Assembly: GCF_004005495.1 (NCBI RefSeq)
Contig: NZ_RZYA01000001.1
Coordinates: 372,001 to 436,000, forward strand
DNA from: Streptomyces antnestii
GTDB lineage: Bacteria; Actinomycetota; Actinomycetes; Streptomycetales; Streptomycetaceae
Reading direction: 5' to 3'
DNA: 64,000 nucleotides
Part shown: in pieces, positions 37,590-46,009 of the stretch
How the letters are laid out: every line of letters begins with the position of its first letter
Numbering within the stretch: the first letter of the stretch is position 1
Notes under the pieces: model-generated
Seen by the model: the letters and a program-made list of their open reading frames with translations, nothing else
What the model was told of the DNA's origin: nothing
The model's database searches: none
Program-made: the position numbers and the translations under genes

Positions 37590-38110
37590 AACGGCAGGCA
37601 CGAGGGAGCGTTCCCACCACGGTGGCGAGACGCTTTCCGACGCAGCAGGCGAGAGACGACGACGAGGCGACGGACGGCAAAGCGACGGACGACAAAGCGA
37701 CGGACGACAGCGCGGACGGCGGTGGCCGCGCGCTGCTGAGGCGCACGCTGGGGCGGTCCGATCTGCGGGCAGTGCCCGAGGCGCGGCGCGCGGTGCGTGA
37801 ACTCGTGGGCCGGTGGGGCCCGCCGGAACGCTCCGAGACGGCGGAGCTGCTCACCAGCGAACTGGTCACGAACGCCCTGGTGCACACCGACCACGACGCC
37901 GTCCTGACGGCCACCGCCGGGCCCGGGCGGCTGCGGGTGGAGGTCAGGGACTTCGTGGGGCGCAGGCCCAAGGTGCGCGTACCGATCGCCGACGACGGTA
38001 CGAACGGCCGGGGACTCGTCCTGGTGCAGTCCCTCGCGGACGCGTGGGGCGTACGGGCGCTCGGGGTCGGCAAGGTGGTGTGGTTCGAACTGGACGGTGG
38101 CCCCGCCTGA
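37586..38110 (+). CDS. ATP-binding anti-sigma-type HATPase (HATPase_c_2)
   Basis: 174 residues. The ATPase core carries SETAELLTSELVTNALVHTD (N box), VEVRDFVGRRPKVR (G1-type) and DGTNGRGLVLVQSLADAWGV (G2). It lacks a sensor or DHp domain, as in RsbW/SpoIIAB-like serine kinases that are abundant in streptomycetes and usually act on anti-anti-sigma factors. The ATG at 37586 is chosen over a GTG at 37523 because GGGGGA precedes it and the upstream residues are Arg-rich and unlike the family. A tandem ATDDK repeat lies at residues 28-42. No anti-sigma partner is adjacent. Confidence 0.8.
   Translation: MKRQARGSVPTTVARRFPTQQARDDDEATDGKATDDKATDDSADGGGRALLRRTLGRSDLRAVPEARRAVRELVGRWGPPERSETAELLTSELVTNALVHTDHDAVLTATAGPGRLRVEVRDFVGRRPKVRVPIADDGTNGRGLVLVQSLADAWGVRALGVGKVVWFELDGGPA
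37667..37711 (+). repeat. 15 bp tandem repeat, three units, inside the HATPase gene
   Basis: GCGACGGACGGCAAA is followed by two near-identical units, encoding ATDGK-ATDDK-ATDDS in a likely flexible N-terminal linker. Confidence 0.85.
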
Positions 38111-38156
38111 CACCGCGGGACCACCGCCGACGGCCCGCCCGCAGGGCCGGGCTCCC

Positions 38157-38224
38157 CTAGGGCCTGTCGTCAAATTCCCGCCTGCCCTGCGGGCGGACGA
38201 CGGGAATTTGACGACAGGCCCTGG
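38157..38224. repeat. Long palindromic hairpin, family with CTAGGGC ends
   Basis: Arms of 22 bp (38159-38180 and 38201-38222) are perfect complements, starting AGGGCCTGTCGTCAAATTCC; the 20-base loop is GC-rich. It sits between convergent genes, so it may end transcription from both sides. Its outer CTAGGGCCT matches the ends of two larger inverted-repeat elements at 41324 and 55012. Confidence 0.9.
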
Positions 38225-38252
38225 GACGACAGACCCGTGGGAGTACGTGCCA

Positions 38253-39332
38253 CTACCCGAACTGCTGCTCGAGATCCTTGAGCTTCTGCTCCAGGGAGTC
38301 GAGCCGGGGCAGGGCCTGGGTGTCGTCCTCCGCCGTGAGGTCGACCGTGACGGGCTTGCCGGGTTCAGGGCCGCCTCTGACGGCCTGGAGGGAGGGACGC
38401 GCGCGCAGCGGCAGCTGTTCCTGGGGCGAGGGCGGCGGGTCCTCCGATATGGCGGGCTCCGCGCCGGCCTGCCCCGTGCCGGCGCCCGCGGAGACGGCGG
38501 CCTGCACCTCCAACTGGCGCCCGCCGCGCCCGGCGAGCGCGTGGTGGCCCCGGCTGATCGCCTTGAGCTGGGCCCGCTCCAGCTTCTCGTGCTCGCGCCT
38601 GCGCAGCCGGTTCTGCTCCTTCTCGCGCTTGTCCTCGCGCACCTCGTCGACGGCCTCGTCCAGGGTGCGCACCCCCTCGAGCAGCATCAGCGACCAGGCG
38701 CTGTACGTCTCGCGGGGCGCGCGCAGCCACCGCACGATCCTGATCTGCGGCAACGGCCGTGGTACGAGGCCCTGTTCACGCAGGGCCGCGCGGCGCGTCT
38801 GCTTCAGCGCGCGGTCGAAGAGGACCGCGGCCGACAGCGACATGCCGGCGAAGAAGTGCGGGGCGCCCGCGTGGCTGATGCCGCGCGGCGCGTGCACCCA
38901 GTTGAACCAGGCGGCGGCGCCCGCGAAGGTCCACACGAGTATCCGGGAGCCGAGCGCCGCGTCGCCGTGGCTCGCCTCGCGCACCGCGAGTACGGAGCAG
39001 AACATGGCCGCGCCGTCGAGGCCGAAGGGGACCAGGTACTCCCAGCCCCCCGACAGGTTCAGGTTCTGCTGGCCGAAGCCGACAAGCCCGTGGAAGGAGA
39101 GCGCGGCGGCCACGGCGGCGCAGCAGAACAGCAGCAGGTAGGACGCGGTGCCGTAGACGGCCTCCTTGCGCCTGCGGCGCTCCTCGCTGCGCTCCCACGA
39201 GTCGTCGGACGATGCGGCCGCCTTCTCCCCGGCGCGCTTGCCGCGCGCGAGGACCGCAACCGCCGCCAGCAGGCCCAGGAGCAGCACGGTGCCCGGAAGC
39301 AGCCAGTCCAGCGATATGTCGGTCAGTCTCAT
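38253..39332 (-). CDS. DUF2637 family membrane protein
   Basis: 359 residues. Five hydrophobic stretches occupy the first ~215 residues (LLPGTVLLLGLLAAVAVLA; ASYLLLFCCAAVAAALSFHG; FGLDGAAMFCSVLAV; ILVWTFAGAAAWFNWVHAP; FFAGMSLSAAVLF). The PFGLDG and AWFNW motifs are typical of DUF2637. The C-terminal 140 residues are charged and end in a short coiled coil (DSLEQKLKDLEQQFG). The family is known mainly from actinomycete plasmids and integrative elements, where SpdB-like proteins assist DNA spreading; no transfer genes are near here. ATG at 39332 has AAGGGA upstream. Function unknown. Confidence 0.78.
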   Translation of the reverse strand: MRLTDISLDWLLPGTVLLLGLLAAVAVLARGKRAGEKAAASSDDSWERSEERRRRKEAVYGTASYLLLFCCAAVAAALSFHGLVGFGQQNLNLSGGWEYLVPFGLDGAAMFCSVLAVREASHGDAALGSRILVWTFAGAAAWFNWVHAPRGISHAGAPHFFAGMSLSAAVLFDRALKQTRRAALREQGLVPRPLPQIRIVRWLRAPRETYSAWSLMLLEGVRTLDEAVDEVREDKREKEQNRLRRREHEKLERAQLKAISRGHHALAGRGGRQLEVQAAVSAGAGTGQAGAEPAISEDPPPSPQEQLPLRARPSLQAVRGGPEPGKPVTVDLTAEDDTQALPRLDSLEQKLKDLEQQFG

Positions 39333-39548
39333 CTGGGGTCCCTTGCGTCGCGGTAGGGCTTTTCGGCCGCCATATTGGCTCAAGGCCAGTGGCCCGCAGG
39401 GAGTTTCGGGACAAGAGAACGCCATTGGAGTGCGAGGGGGCGTACGAAGGGGGCATGCGCTCGAACTCGCGCTGGAGCAAGGGCAGTTGAGTTCGAATCC
39501 AGTCACCCGAAAGGGTGGTTCACCGGGGAGGGGCCGCCCTCGGCGGGC

Positions 39549-40394
39549 TCAGACGGTTGCGCTCAGCCTCGCCACGCGGTCCGCGTCGCAGGTGCGGGGG
39601 CAGGTCACGCAGGTGTCCTCGGGGCGCAGTGTGTAGAAGAGGCAGCAGCTCGCCCGGTCGCGCGTCGGCAGTGACTGCCCCTCGGGCCCGGTGAGTTCAC
39701 GGAACGCGGCCTTGCCGACGTAGGGCGCCGTCGTGCCGGGCAGCAGCAGTTCGAGCTCGGCCATCGCCCGGCGCTCCTCGCCGAGCAGATGGGCGACGTA
39801 CCACAGGCCCTCGACGATCTCGTCGGTCGCCATGCCCCACAAGGCGCGCGGGCCGCGTCGCATGCGCGGTCCGAACCCCGCCAGGACCGGGCCGAGATGG
39901 TCGGCGACGGCCGCACGGACCTCGGCCCGCAGCGCCTCCTCGTCCGGCACGACGTGGGCGCCGGGCAGGGCCGCGGCCGGGTCGCCGGGGAGGCAGGCGA
40001 AGTCGGTGACGCGTACGGCCATCCGGCCCAGCGTGCGCTGGAAGGCGACGTGCGCCGTGGGGAAGCGGGGGACGCGGCGGTCCAGGAACCACGGCACCGT
40101 GACCAGGAGGCAGGCGGGCCAGGCGTAGCGGTGGAGGCCGAAACTGGCGACGACGTCCGGGCGGGCCTGCTGCCCGTAGTCCTTGAGCACCTGCGCGTTG
40201 TCCCACGCGAGGAACGCGTCGAGAGCGGCGCCGCCCTCCGCGAGCCGGGACGCGGCGACCCAGCCGCCGCCCTCGGGGGCCGGCTCGGTGTCGCCGAGCT
40301 CCGTGACGCGCAGGCCGGGGAACACCTCGGTGAGGCGGGCGTACGCGGACGTCAGCGCGCCGGTGGCCACGGGAGCCGATGCGGGGAAGGGCAT
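39549..40394 (-). CDS. FhuF-like (2Fe-2S) ferric siderophore reductase
   Basis: 281 residues. The C-terminal cysteine cluster CCLFYTLRPEDTCVTCPRTC binds an unusual [2Fe-2S] centre in FhuF-type reductases, which release iron from imported siderophores by reduction. The body has the IucA-like FhuF fold (FLAWDNAQVLKDYG; WPACLLVTVPWFLDRR). Cytosolic or membrane-associated. The ATG at 40394 has GGTGG eight bases upstream; a GTG at 40406 is less likely. An iron box lies 29-47 bp upstream, so expression should rise when iron is scarce. Confidence 0.85.
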   Translation of the reverse strand: MPFPASAPVATGALTSAYARLTEVFPGLRVTELGDTEPAPEGGGWVAASRLAEGGAALDAFLAWDNAQVLKDYGQQARPDVVASFGLHRYAWPACLLVTVPWFLDRRVPRFPTAHVAFQRTLGRMAVRVTDFACLPGDPAAALPGAHVVPDEEALRAEVRAAVADHLGPVLAGFGPRMRRGPRALWGMATDEIVEGLWYVAHLLGEERRAMAELELLLPGTTAPYVGKAAFRELTGPEGQSLPTRDRASCCLFYTLRPEDTCVTCPRTCDADRVARLSATV

Positions 40395-40422
40395 GCAGGG
40401 GACCACCGAATCGCGATCGTTT

Positions 40423-40441
40423 GCAGGTAAGCCTTACCTTA
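40423..40441 (-). promoter_or_regulatory. Iron box (DmdR/IdeR-type operator)
   Basis: On the minus strand it reads TAAGGTAAGGCTTACCTGC, matching the IdeR consensus TTAGGTTAGGCTAACCTAA at 14 of 19 positions. It lies directly upstream of the fhuF-like gene. In streptomycetes DmdR1 would use it; it could also influence the divergent GntR gene. Confidence 0.8.
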
Positions 40442-40535
40442 CCCGAATGGTCGGGGGTTTGAACTGCGGGCGCGGCCGCCTAAGGTTCTGCGTTGGACGA
40501 ATGCCACGGAACACCGACGACCTGGGAGGACCGGC

Positions 40536-41327
40536 GTGGAGCAGGTCAGAACGCACGCCGACAGCGGTCCCTTAGGGCTTCCCGCCGGCGTCCCCGAACA
40601 GCGGGGCGTTCCCGAACAGCGCGGCGCCGCCGCATGGCGCCACGTACCCGAGCAGACCCGGGGTGAGCACACCCACGGCGAGGCGCCGCTGCCGCGCCCG
40701 CGCGTCGAGCGGACCTCCGTACGCGGACAGGTCCTCGACGCCCTGCGCACCGCGCTCGTCGACGGCGATCTCGCGCCCGGCGAGGTGTACTCCGCGCCCG
40801 TCCTCGGTGATCGCCTCGGCGTCTCGGCGACCCCCGTCCGCGAGGCCATGCAGCAGCTGGCCCGCGAAGGCGCCGTCGAGGTCGTCCCGAACCGCGGCTT
40901 CCGCGTCACCGAGCGCACCTCCCGCGAGCTCGCCGAGCTGGCCGAGGTGCGGGCGCTGATCGAGGTGCCCGTGATGCTCCGCCTCGCCCGTACGGTGCCC
41001 GCGGCGCGCTGGGCCGAGCTGCGGCCCCTCGCGGAGGCGACCGTCGTCGCGGCCGCCCGCGGCGACCGGGCGCACTACGCGGAGGCGGACCGTGCCTTCC
41101 ACCGGGCGCTGCTCGCCCTGAGCGGCAACGACGAGCTCGTACGGGTCGCCGACGACCTGCACCGCCGCGCGCAGTGGCCCCTGCCGGGCGGCGGCCCGCT
41201 GACCCGCCGCGCCTGCCTGGTGGCCGACGCCGCGGAACACATGGCGCTCCTGGAGGCCCTGGAGACCCAGGACCTCCCGGTGGTCCAGGAACTCGTACGG
41301 GAGCACTTCACGGGGGCTGTCGACTAG
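40536..41327 (+). CDS. GntR family regulator, FadR/FCD subfamily
   Basis: 263 residues. The first ~58 are unusual for the family and hold a small duplication (VPEQRG twice). The winged HTH follows (TSVRGQVLDALRTALVDGDLAPGEVYSAPVLGDRLGVSATPVREAMQQLAREGAVEV), then an all-helical FCD ligand domain (RAFHRALLALSGNDELVRVADDLHRRAQW). GTG start at 40536 with GGGAGGA upstream. Divergent from the FhuF gene. Its TAG stop codon lies inside the inverted-repeat end of the element at 41324, so an insertion appears to have set the present C-terminus. Ligand unknown. Confidence 0.85.
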   Translation: MEQVRTHADSGPLGLPAGVPEQRGVPEQRGAAAWRHVPEQTRGEHTHGEAPLPRPRVERTSVRGQVLDALRTALVDGDLAPGEVYSAPVLGDRLGVSATPVREAMQQLAREGAVEVVPNRGFRVTERTSRELAELAEVRALIEVPVMLRLARTVPAARWAELRPLAEATVVAAARGDRAHYAEADRAFHRALLALSGNDELVRVADDLHRRAQWPLPGGGPLTRRACLVADAAEHMALLEALETQDLPVVQELVREHFTGAVD

Positions 41328-41520
41328 GGCGTGCCCGGCGGGTCATGGCCGGGGTCGCTACTACCCCGGCTACCGCTGGGAGGCGCCCCCATTCGCACGG
41401 CACCTCGCCGCGTTGCCGAAACGCCCGGACACCTCCGCCGTCAGGACGCTCCGGCGCCTTGCGATGCACCGCACCGGACGCCGCGACCTGTCCGACCCTG
41501 ATCCGCCGGACACGCCCTAG
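41324..41520. mobile_element. MITE-like inverted-repeat element (copy A, 197 bp)
   Basis: The ends (41324-41345 and 41499-41520) are 22 bp inverted repeats with 2 mismatches, reading CTAGGGCGTG and CACGCCCTAG outermost. Inside are three modules also found in copy B at 55012: GCTACCGCTGGGAGGCGCCC (41369), CACCTCGCCGCGTTGCCG (41401) and CGCCTTGCGATGCACCGCAC (41455). No protein is encoded. Transposition is inferred from structure only; no target duplication is obvious. Confidence 0.65.
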
Positions 41521-41543
41521 GCCCCCTTCTCGGGGGTGCGCGG

Positions 41544-42320
41544 CTACGCCGCCGTGGCCAGGTGGTCCGCGAGCCAGGTCGGGACGCCGCCGAGGAGGCG
41601 GAACAGACGGCCCGCCTCCGCGCGCAGACGGGCCGCCGTGTCGGGGTCGGGTTCCGCCTCCGCGAGGGAGGCGAGGGCGGGGGCCGTGCCCACCAGGTAG
41701 CCCAGTTCCTCGCGGATGCGCAGCGACTCGGCGAAGCCGTGCCGGGCCTCCGTCAACTCGCCCTCGCGCAGCGCGAGTCCGGCCAGATGACGCCAGGTGA
41801 AGGAGAGCAGCAGCGGGTCCGCGTGGGCGGTGGCGCCCGCGTGGGCCCTGCGGTACGCGGCCCTGGCGGCCTGCGGCGAGTCGGCCAGGTTCTCCGCCAT
41901 CAGGCCGCGCCGGAAGTCGAGCAGGGCGCGGCCCGGCGCGCCCGGCGCGAGCAGCGCGGCGGCCCTGCCGAGCGCGGAACGCGCCTCGTCGGCCCGGTCA
42001 CGTACCCCCAACAGCGTTGAGGCGTAGGCGAGTTGGCCGCGTTCGCAGGCCGCGGCGCCGCGTTCGCCGTCGTCGTGGGCGAGGGCCTCGGCGGAGCGCA
42101 GCGCGTCCTCGGCGGCGGCCCACCCGCGCTCGGTGTAGAGACAGCGCTCCACGAGGAGCGTGGCTCTCTGGAGCGCGGCGTCCGCGTCCGTCGCCGCGAG
42201 CCGTTCGAGCAGCGCCGCCGCATCGGTCCAGCAGGCGCGCGAGCGCAGCCGCCATACCGCGGTCCGGAGCGGATCGTCCCCAGCAGTCGTTCCGGATCCA
42301 GACATGGCGGAATGCGCCAC
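41544..42320 (-). CDS. TPR-like helical repeat protein, function unknown
   Basis: About 258 residues, Ala-rich and all-helical. Units such as AALLERLAATDADAALQRATLLVERCLY, AEDALRSAEALAHDDGERGAAACERGQLAYAS and LAGLALREGELTEARHGFAESLRIREELG resemble tetratricopeptide repeats. No signal peptide or catalytic motif. GTG at 42320 is preferred because GGGGAGGG lies four bases upstream; an ATG at 42305 is an alternative. Such proteins usually bind other proteins. It is transcribed toward copy A of the inverted-repeat element. Confidence 0.7.
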   Translation of the reverse strand: MAHSAMSGSGTTAGDDPLRTAVWRLRSRACWTDAAALLERLAATDADAALQRATLLVERCLYTERGWAAAEDALRSAEALAHDDGERGAAACERGQLAYASTLLGVRDRADEARSALGRAAALLAPGAPGRALLDFRRGLMAENLADSPQAARAAYRRAHAGATAHADPLLLSFTWRHLAGLALREGELTEARHGFAESLRIREELGYLVGTAPALASLAEAEPDPDTAARLRAEAGRLFRLLGGVPTWLADHLATAA

Positions 42321-42469
42321 GTTGCCCTCCCCGAGCACACCATTGAGCCGAGCTGTCGTGCGCGCATCTCAGCACGGATCGGCACGGTCGGCCAAGGGGG
42401 TGGGTGAAAGATTTCACAAACGCATGGGGTGGCGGACGGGGTGCGAAACCCCGCCCGGGCGGGCCGAGT

Positions 42470-44182
42470 TCAGCTCATACGCAGGGCCAGGAAGAAGTCC
42501 AGCTTGTCCTCGAGCCGGGAGAGATCGCGGTTGGTGAGCTGTTCGATCCGCCCGACGCGGTAGCGCAGCGTGTTGACGTGGAGGTGCAGACGGCTCGCGC
42601 AGCGGGTCCAGGAGCCGTCGCAGTCGAGGAACGCCTCCAGGGTCGGGATGAGCTCGGCGCGGTGCTTGCGGTCGTAGTCGCGCAGCGGGTCCAGGAGGCG
42701 GGCCGTGAAGGCGCGGCGCACGTCGTCCGGGACGAACGGCAGCAGCAGCACGTGCGAGGCCAGCTCCTGGTGTCCGGCGGCGCAGACCCGGCCCGTGCGG
42801 GCCGCGGCGACGCGCCGGGCGTGCCGGGCCTCCTCCAGTGCACCGCGCAGCCCCTCCGCCGAGTGCACGGCGGCGCTGACGCCCAGCGTGAGCCGGCCGT
42901 CGTCCGCGAGGCCCGCCGTCAGCGGGTCGCGCACGGAGTCCAGGAGCGCGTCGGCGTGCAGCCCGGCCTCGGTGCCGTCGTGCTCGGCCGACACGGCGGG
43001 CAGCGGTACGAGCGCGATGGCCTCGTCGCCGGTGTGGGCGACGGCGATGCGGTCGGACGGCTCGGGCCCGGCCGACAGGGGGACGCCCTGGGCGTCCGTC
43101 CGGGCGCCGGGCGTGGGGTCGACGAGGATCTCCTCCAGGAGCGACTGGGCGACCGGGCCGCCCTCGATGGCGCCCCCGTCCCACTCCACCTTCGCCACGA
43201 CGACCTGCCAGTGCGGGGCCGCGCCGAGGCCGGGCAGCAGCACCGGCGCCGCGACCCGCAGACGGGCGGCGATCTCGGCCGGGGCGGCGCCCGTCTGGAC
43301 CAGTTCGAGGACCTCCTGCGCGAGGCGGCGGCGCACCGTGCGCGCGGCGTCGCGGCGGTCGCGCTCGACGGCGATCAGCTGCGTCACGCCCTGGAGCAGG
43401 TCGATGCGCTCCTCGGGCCAGTCGCCCGCGTCGGCCTCGACGGCGAGCAGCCAGTCGGACAGGACCGTCTCGCGTATGTCACGCGACGCGGGCGCCGCAC
43501 CGCGGGCCGCGCTGCGGATGGGGAACAGCGAGTACATGGTGCCGTACAGGGTGACCCGGTACGGGCCGCGCCGGCCGGTGCGGGTCGCCGCCAGGTGTTC
43601 GGCCGCGAGCCGGGAGCAGACGGCGGCCGGCAGCTCGGGTCCGGCCGCGCCGGATCCGGCGATGGGCCGGCCGGCGGGGGAGAGCACCCAGGCCCGCAGG
43701 TCGAGGTCGGTGCCGAGCAGGTCGAGGACGACGTCGGGGCCGCCGCCCGTGGGGCCGGACGTCATCAGGCGCCGGTGCCGGTCGACGACGGCGGCCAGGT
43801 CACCGGCCCGCTCGCCCGAGACCTGGCGCACGACGTGCTCGGTGATCGTCGCGAAGGCGACGGACTCGTTGACCGCGAACAGGGGCAGCCGGTGACGTGC
43901 GCACGCCTCGACGATGTCGTCGGGAACGGCCCCGAGCTCCGCCTCGCCCGCCGCGAGCGCCGTCACGCCGGCCGACGCCAGGATGCGGACGAACGGCTCG
44001 GAGTCCGCCGCGTCGCGGCGCCAGGCCAGGCCGGTCAGGACCAGCTCGCCGCCGGAGAGGTAGCGGCTGGGGTCCCGCAGGTCCGTGGTCATCACACCGC
44101 GCACGGTCCGGTCGAGTTCGTCCTCGCCGCCGAGCAGCCTGAGGCCCAGCGCGTCTGTATCAAGGAGGGCGCGCAGCCGCAT
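42470..44182 (-). CDS. PucR family transcriptional regulator
   Basis: 570 residues with the PucR layout: an N-terminal sensory domain (MRLRALLDTDALGLRLLGGEDELDRTVRGVMTTDLRDPSRYLSGGELVLTG), a GGDEF-like middle part, and a C-terminal HTH_30 domain (AFLDCDGSWTRCASRLHLHVNTLRYRVGRIEQLTNRDL). The start at 44182 is set by the family N-terminus; the frame continues upstream without similarity. It is divergent from the xanthine dehydrogenase operon over 326 bp and should control purine use. Effector likely a purine breakdown product; the sign of regulation cannot be read. Confidence 0.87.
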   Translation of the reverse strand: MRLRALLDTDALGLRLLGGEDELDRTVRGVMTTDLRDPSRYLSGGELVLTGLAWRRDAADSEPFVRILASAGVTALAAGEAELGAVPDDIVEACARHRLPLFAVNESVAFATITEHVVRQVSGERAGDLAAVVDRHRRLMTSGPTGGGPDVVLDLLGTDLDLRAWVLSPAGRPIAGSGAAGPELPAAVCSRLAAEHLAATRTGRRGPYRVTLYGTMYSLFPIRSAARGAAPASRDIRETVLSDWLLAVEADAGDWPEERIDLLQGVTQLIAVERDRRDAARTVRRRLAQEVLELVQTGAAPAEIAARLRVAAPVLLPGLGAAPHWQVVVAKVEWDGGAIEGGPVAQSLLEEILVDPTPGARTDAQGVPLSAGPEPSDRIAVAHTGDEAIALVPLPAVSAEHDGTEAGLHADALLDSVRDPLTAGLADDGRLTLGVSAAVHSAEGLRGALEEARHARRVAAARTGRVCAAGHQELASHVLLLPFVPDDVRRAFTARLLDPLRDYDRKHRAELIPTLEAFLDCDGSWTRCASRLHLHVNTLRYRVGRIEQLTNRDLSRLEDKLDFFLALRMS

Positions 44183-44508
44183 CTCGTCGCCGCCGATCTG
44201 TCTCGAAGAATGTGCTTGTTCCGGGCGGGCCCACCCCGCCGTCTCCCACGGGTGACGTGGTGAGTCCCGCGTTTCCAGGGGAACCGGTGAGGTGACTGGG
44301 ACCCGCCGTTTATATGAATCTACAAGACGTCCCGGCTGGCCAGCCAACTCCTTCATGGTTTCCGTGACTGACCAGGGCGGAGCGCCGCGCTGTGTACTGA
44401 GCCCACTCCGGTAAACAGCACATGAACGAGCCTTCGAGGTCCGCACATCCCGTGGCTCGATCCGTTCGAACGACCGACCCACGAGATCAACGAAGAAGAG
44501 AGCCGCTC
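44183..44508. promoter_or_regulatory. Divergent promoter region of pucR-like gene and xdh operon
   Basis: 326 bp without a gene. It holds a perfect 12 bp palindrome GGCTGGCCAGCC (44334-44345) near its centre and a 10 bp palindrome CGTTCGAACG (44463-44472) 37 bp before the first xdh gene. An AT-rich stretch (TTTATATGAATC, about 44309-44320) may be part of a promoter. Either palindrome could be the PucR site. Confidence 0.45.
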
Positions 44509-45402
44509 ATGGACTTCCTTCGCCCCGCCAGCTGGGAGGAGGCGCTCGCCGCCAAGGCCGAGCACCCCACAGCTGTGCCGATTGCGGGTGGCACCGATGT
44601 GATGGTCGAGATCAACTTCGACCACCGGCGCCCCGAATACCTCCTCGACCTGAACCGCATCGGCGAGCTCGGCGAGTGGGAGGTCGGACAGGACACGGTC
44701 CGCCTCGGCGCCTCCGTGCCGTACACCAAGATCATGGAGAACCTGCGCACCGAGCTGCCGGGCCTCGCCCTGGCCTCGCACACGGTGGCCTCGCCGCAGA
44801 TCCGCAACCGCGGCGGCGTCGGCGGCAACCTCGGTACCGCCTCGCCGGCCGGTGACGCCCACCCCGCGCTCCTCGCCGCCGACTGCGAGGTCGAGGTGGA
44901 GTCCGTACGCGGCTCGCGCCGGATCCCGATCGACGACTTCTACACCGGCGTGAAGCGCAATGCGCTCGCCCCCGACGAGCTCATCCGGGCCGTCCACATC
45001 AAGAAGGCCGACGGCCCGCAGCAGTACTCCAAGGTCGGCACCCGCAACGCGATGGTCATCGCCGTGTGCGCCTTCGGCCTGGCGCTGCACCCCGAGACCC
45101 GCACGGTCCGTACCGGCATCGGGTCGGCCGCGCCGACCCCGGTCCGGGCCACGGCCGCCGAGGAGTTCCTGAACGCGGCGCTCGAAGAGGGCGGCTTCTG
45201 GGACAACGGCAAGATCATCACCCCGTCGGTCGCCAAGCAGTTCGCGGACCTCTGCTCGGCCGCCTGCAACCCGATCGACGACGTCCGGGGCACGGCGAGC
45301 TACCGCCGTCACGCGGTCGGCATCATGGCCCGCCGCACGCTGACCTGGACCTGGGAGTCGTACCGCGGCGGCGCCGCCAGCACGAAGGGGAGTGTCGCGT
45401 AA
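44509..45402 (+). CDS. Xanthine dehydrogenase, FAD-binding subunit
   Basis: 297 residues of the CoxM/XdhB type. FAD-binding motifs are PIAGGTDVMVEINF and ASPQIRNRGGVGGNLGTASPAGD; the C-terminal CO_deh_flav_C domain follows. It takes electrons from the iron-sulfur subunit and passes them to NAD or another acceptor. The ATG at 44509 follows AAGAAGAGAG. Its TAA overlaps the next ATG by one base (TAATG), coupling the genes. First gene of the purine operon. Confidence 0.9.
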   Translation: MDFLRPASWEEALAAKAEHPTAVPIAGGTDVMVEINFDHRRPEYLLDLNRIGELGEWEVGQDTVRLGASVPYTKIMENLRTELPGLALASHTVASPQIRNRGGVGGNLGTASPAGDAHPALLAADCEVEVESVRGSRRIPIDDFYTGVKRNALAPDELIRAVHIKKADGPQQYSKVGTRNAMVIAVCAFGLALHPETRTVRTGIGSAAPTPVRATAAEEFLNAALEEGGFWDNGKIITPSVAKQFADLCSAACNPIDDVRGTASYRRHAVGIMARRTLTWTWESYRGGAASTKGSVA

Positions 45403-46007
45403 TGCGCGTCAATTTCACGGTCAACGGCCGCAAGCAGGAAGCCGACGACGTGTGGGAGGGCGAGAGCCTTCTGTACGTCCTGCGTGAGCGCATGGGACTG
45501 CCCGGCTCCAAGAACGCCTGCGAGCAGGGTGAGTGCGGATCGTGCACCGTCCGGCTCGACGGCGTGCCCGTTTGTAGCTGTCTTGTCGCCGCGGGGCAGG
45601 CCGAAGGCCGCGCAGTCGTGACCGTCGAGGGCCTCGCCGAGTTCGCCAAGCAGCGCGCGGAGCACGGCGGTTGCGCCTCCGGTGCCTGCGGCGACACCAA
45701 GGGCACCTCCCTCCAGGACGCCCAGCAGTGGCAGTCCAAGCCGACCGACTCGCAGACCGGCGAGGGAGTCGAACTGTCCCCGATCCAGCAGGCGTTCATC
45801 GACGCCGGCGCCGTCCAGTGCGGCTTCTGCACCCCCGGTCTGCTCGTGGCGGCCGACGAGATGCTGGAGCACAACCCGAGCCCCACCGACGCGGACATCC
45901 GCGAGGCGCTCTCCGGCAACCTCTGCCGCTGCACGGGCTACGAGAAGATCCTCGACGCGGTGCGCCTCGCGGCCGCTCGCCAGGAGCGTCAGGGAGAGGC
46001 GGTCTGA
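45402..46007 (+). CDS. Xanthine dehydrogenase, (2Fe-2S) subunit
   Basis: 201 residues with two [2Fe-2S] clusters: the plant-type N-terminal site (NACEQGECGSCTV, then CSC) and the helical C-terminal site (QCGFCTPGLL, LCRCTGYEKIL). Between them lies an insert of about 35 polar residues (GGCASGACGDTKGTSLQDAQQW) that is longer than in typical XdhC/CoxS-type chains. It links the molybdenum site to FAD. Three bases separate it from the large subunit gene. Confidence 0.92.
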   Translation: MRVNFTVNGRKQEADDVWEGESLLYVLRERMGLPGSKNACEQGECGSCTVRLDGVPVCSCLVAAGQAEGRAVVTVEGLAEFAKQRAEHGGCASGACGDTKGTSLQDAQQWQSKPTDSQTGEGVELSPIQQAFIDAGAVQCGFCTPGLLVAADEMLEHNPSPTDADIREALSGNLCRCTGYEKILDAVRLAAARQERQGEAV

Positions 46008-46009
46008 CG

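Noticed and set aside
39481..39510. GTTCGAATC resembling a tRNA T-loop
   Set aside because: The flanking bases do not pair into a T-stem and no acceptor, D or anticodon arms can be found on either strand.
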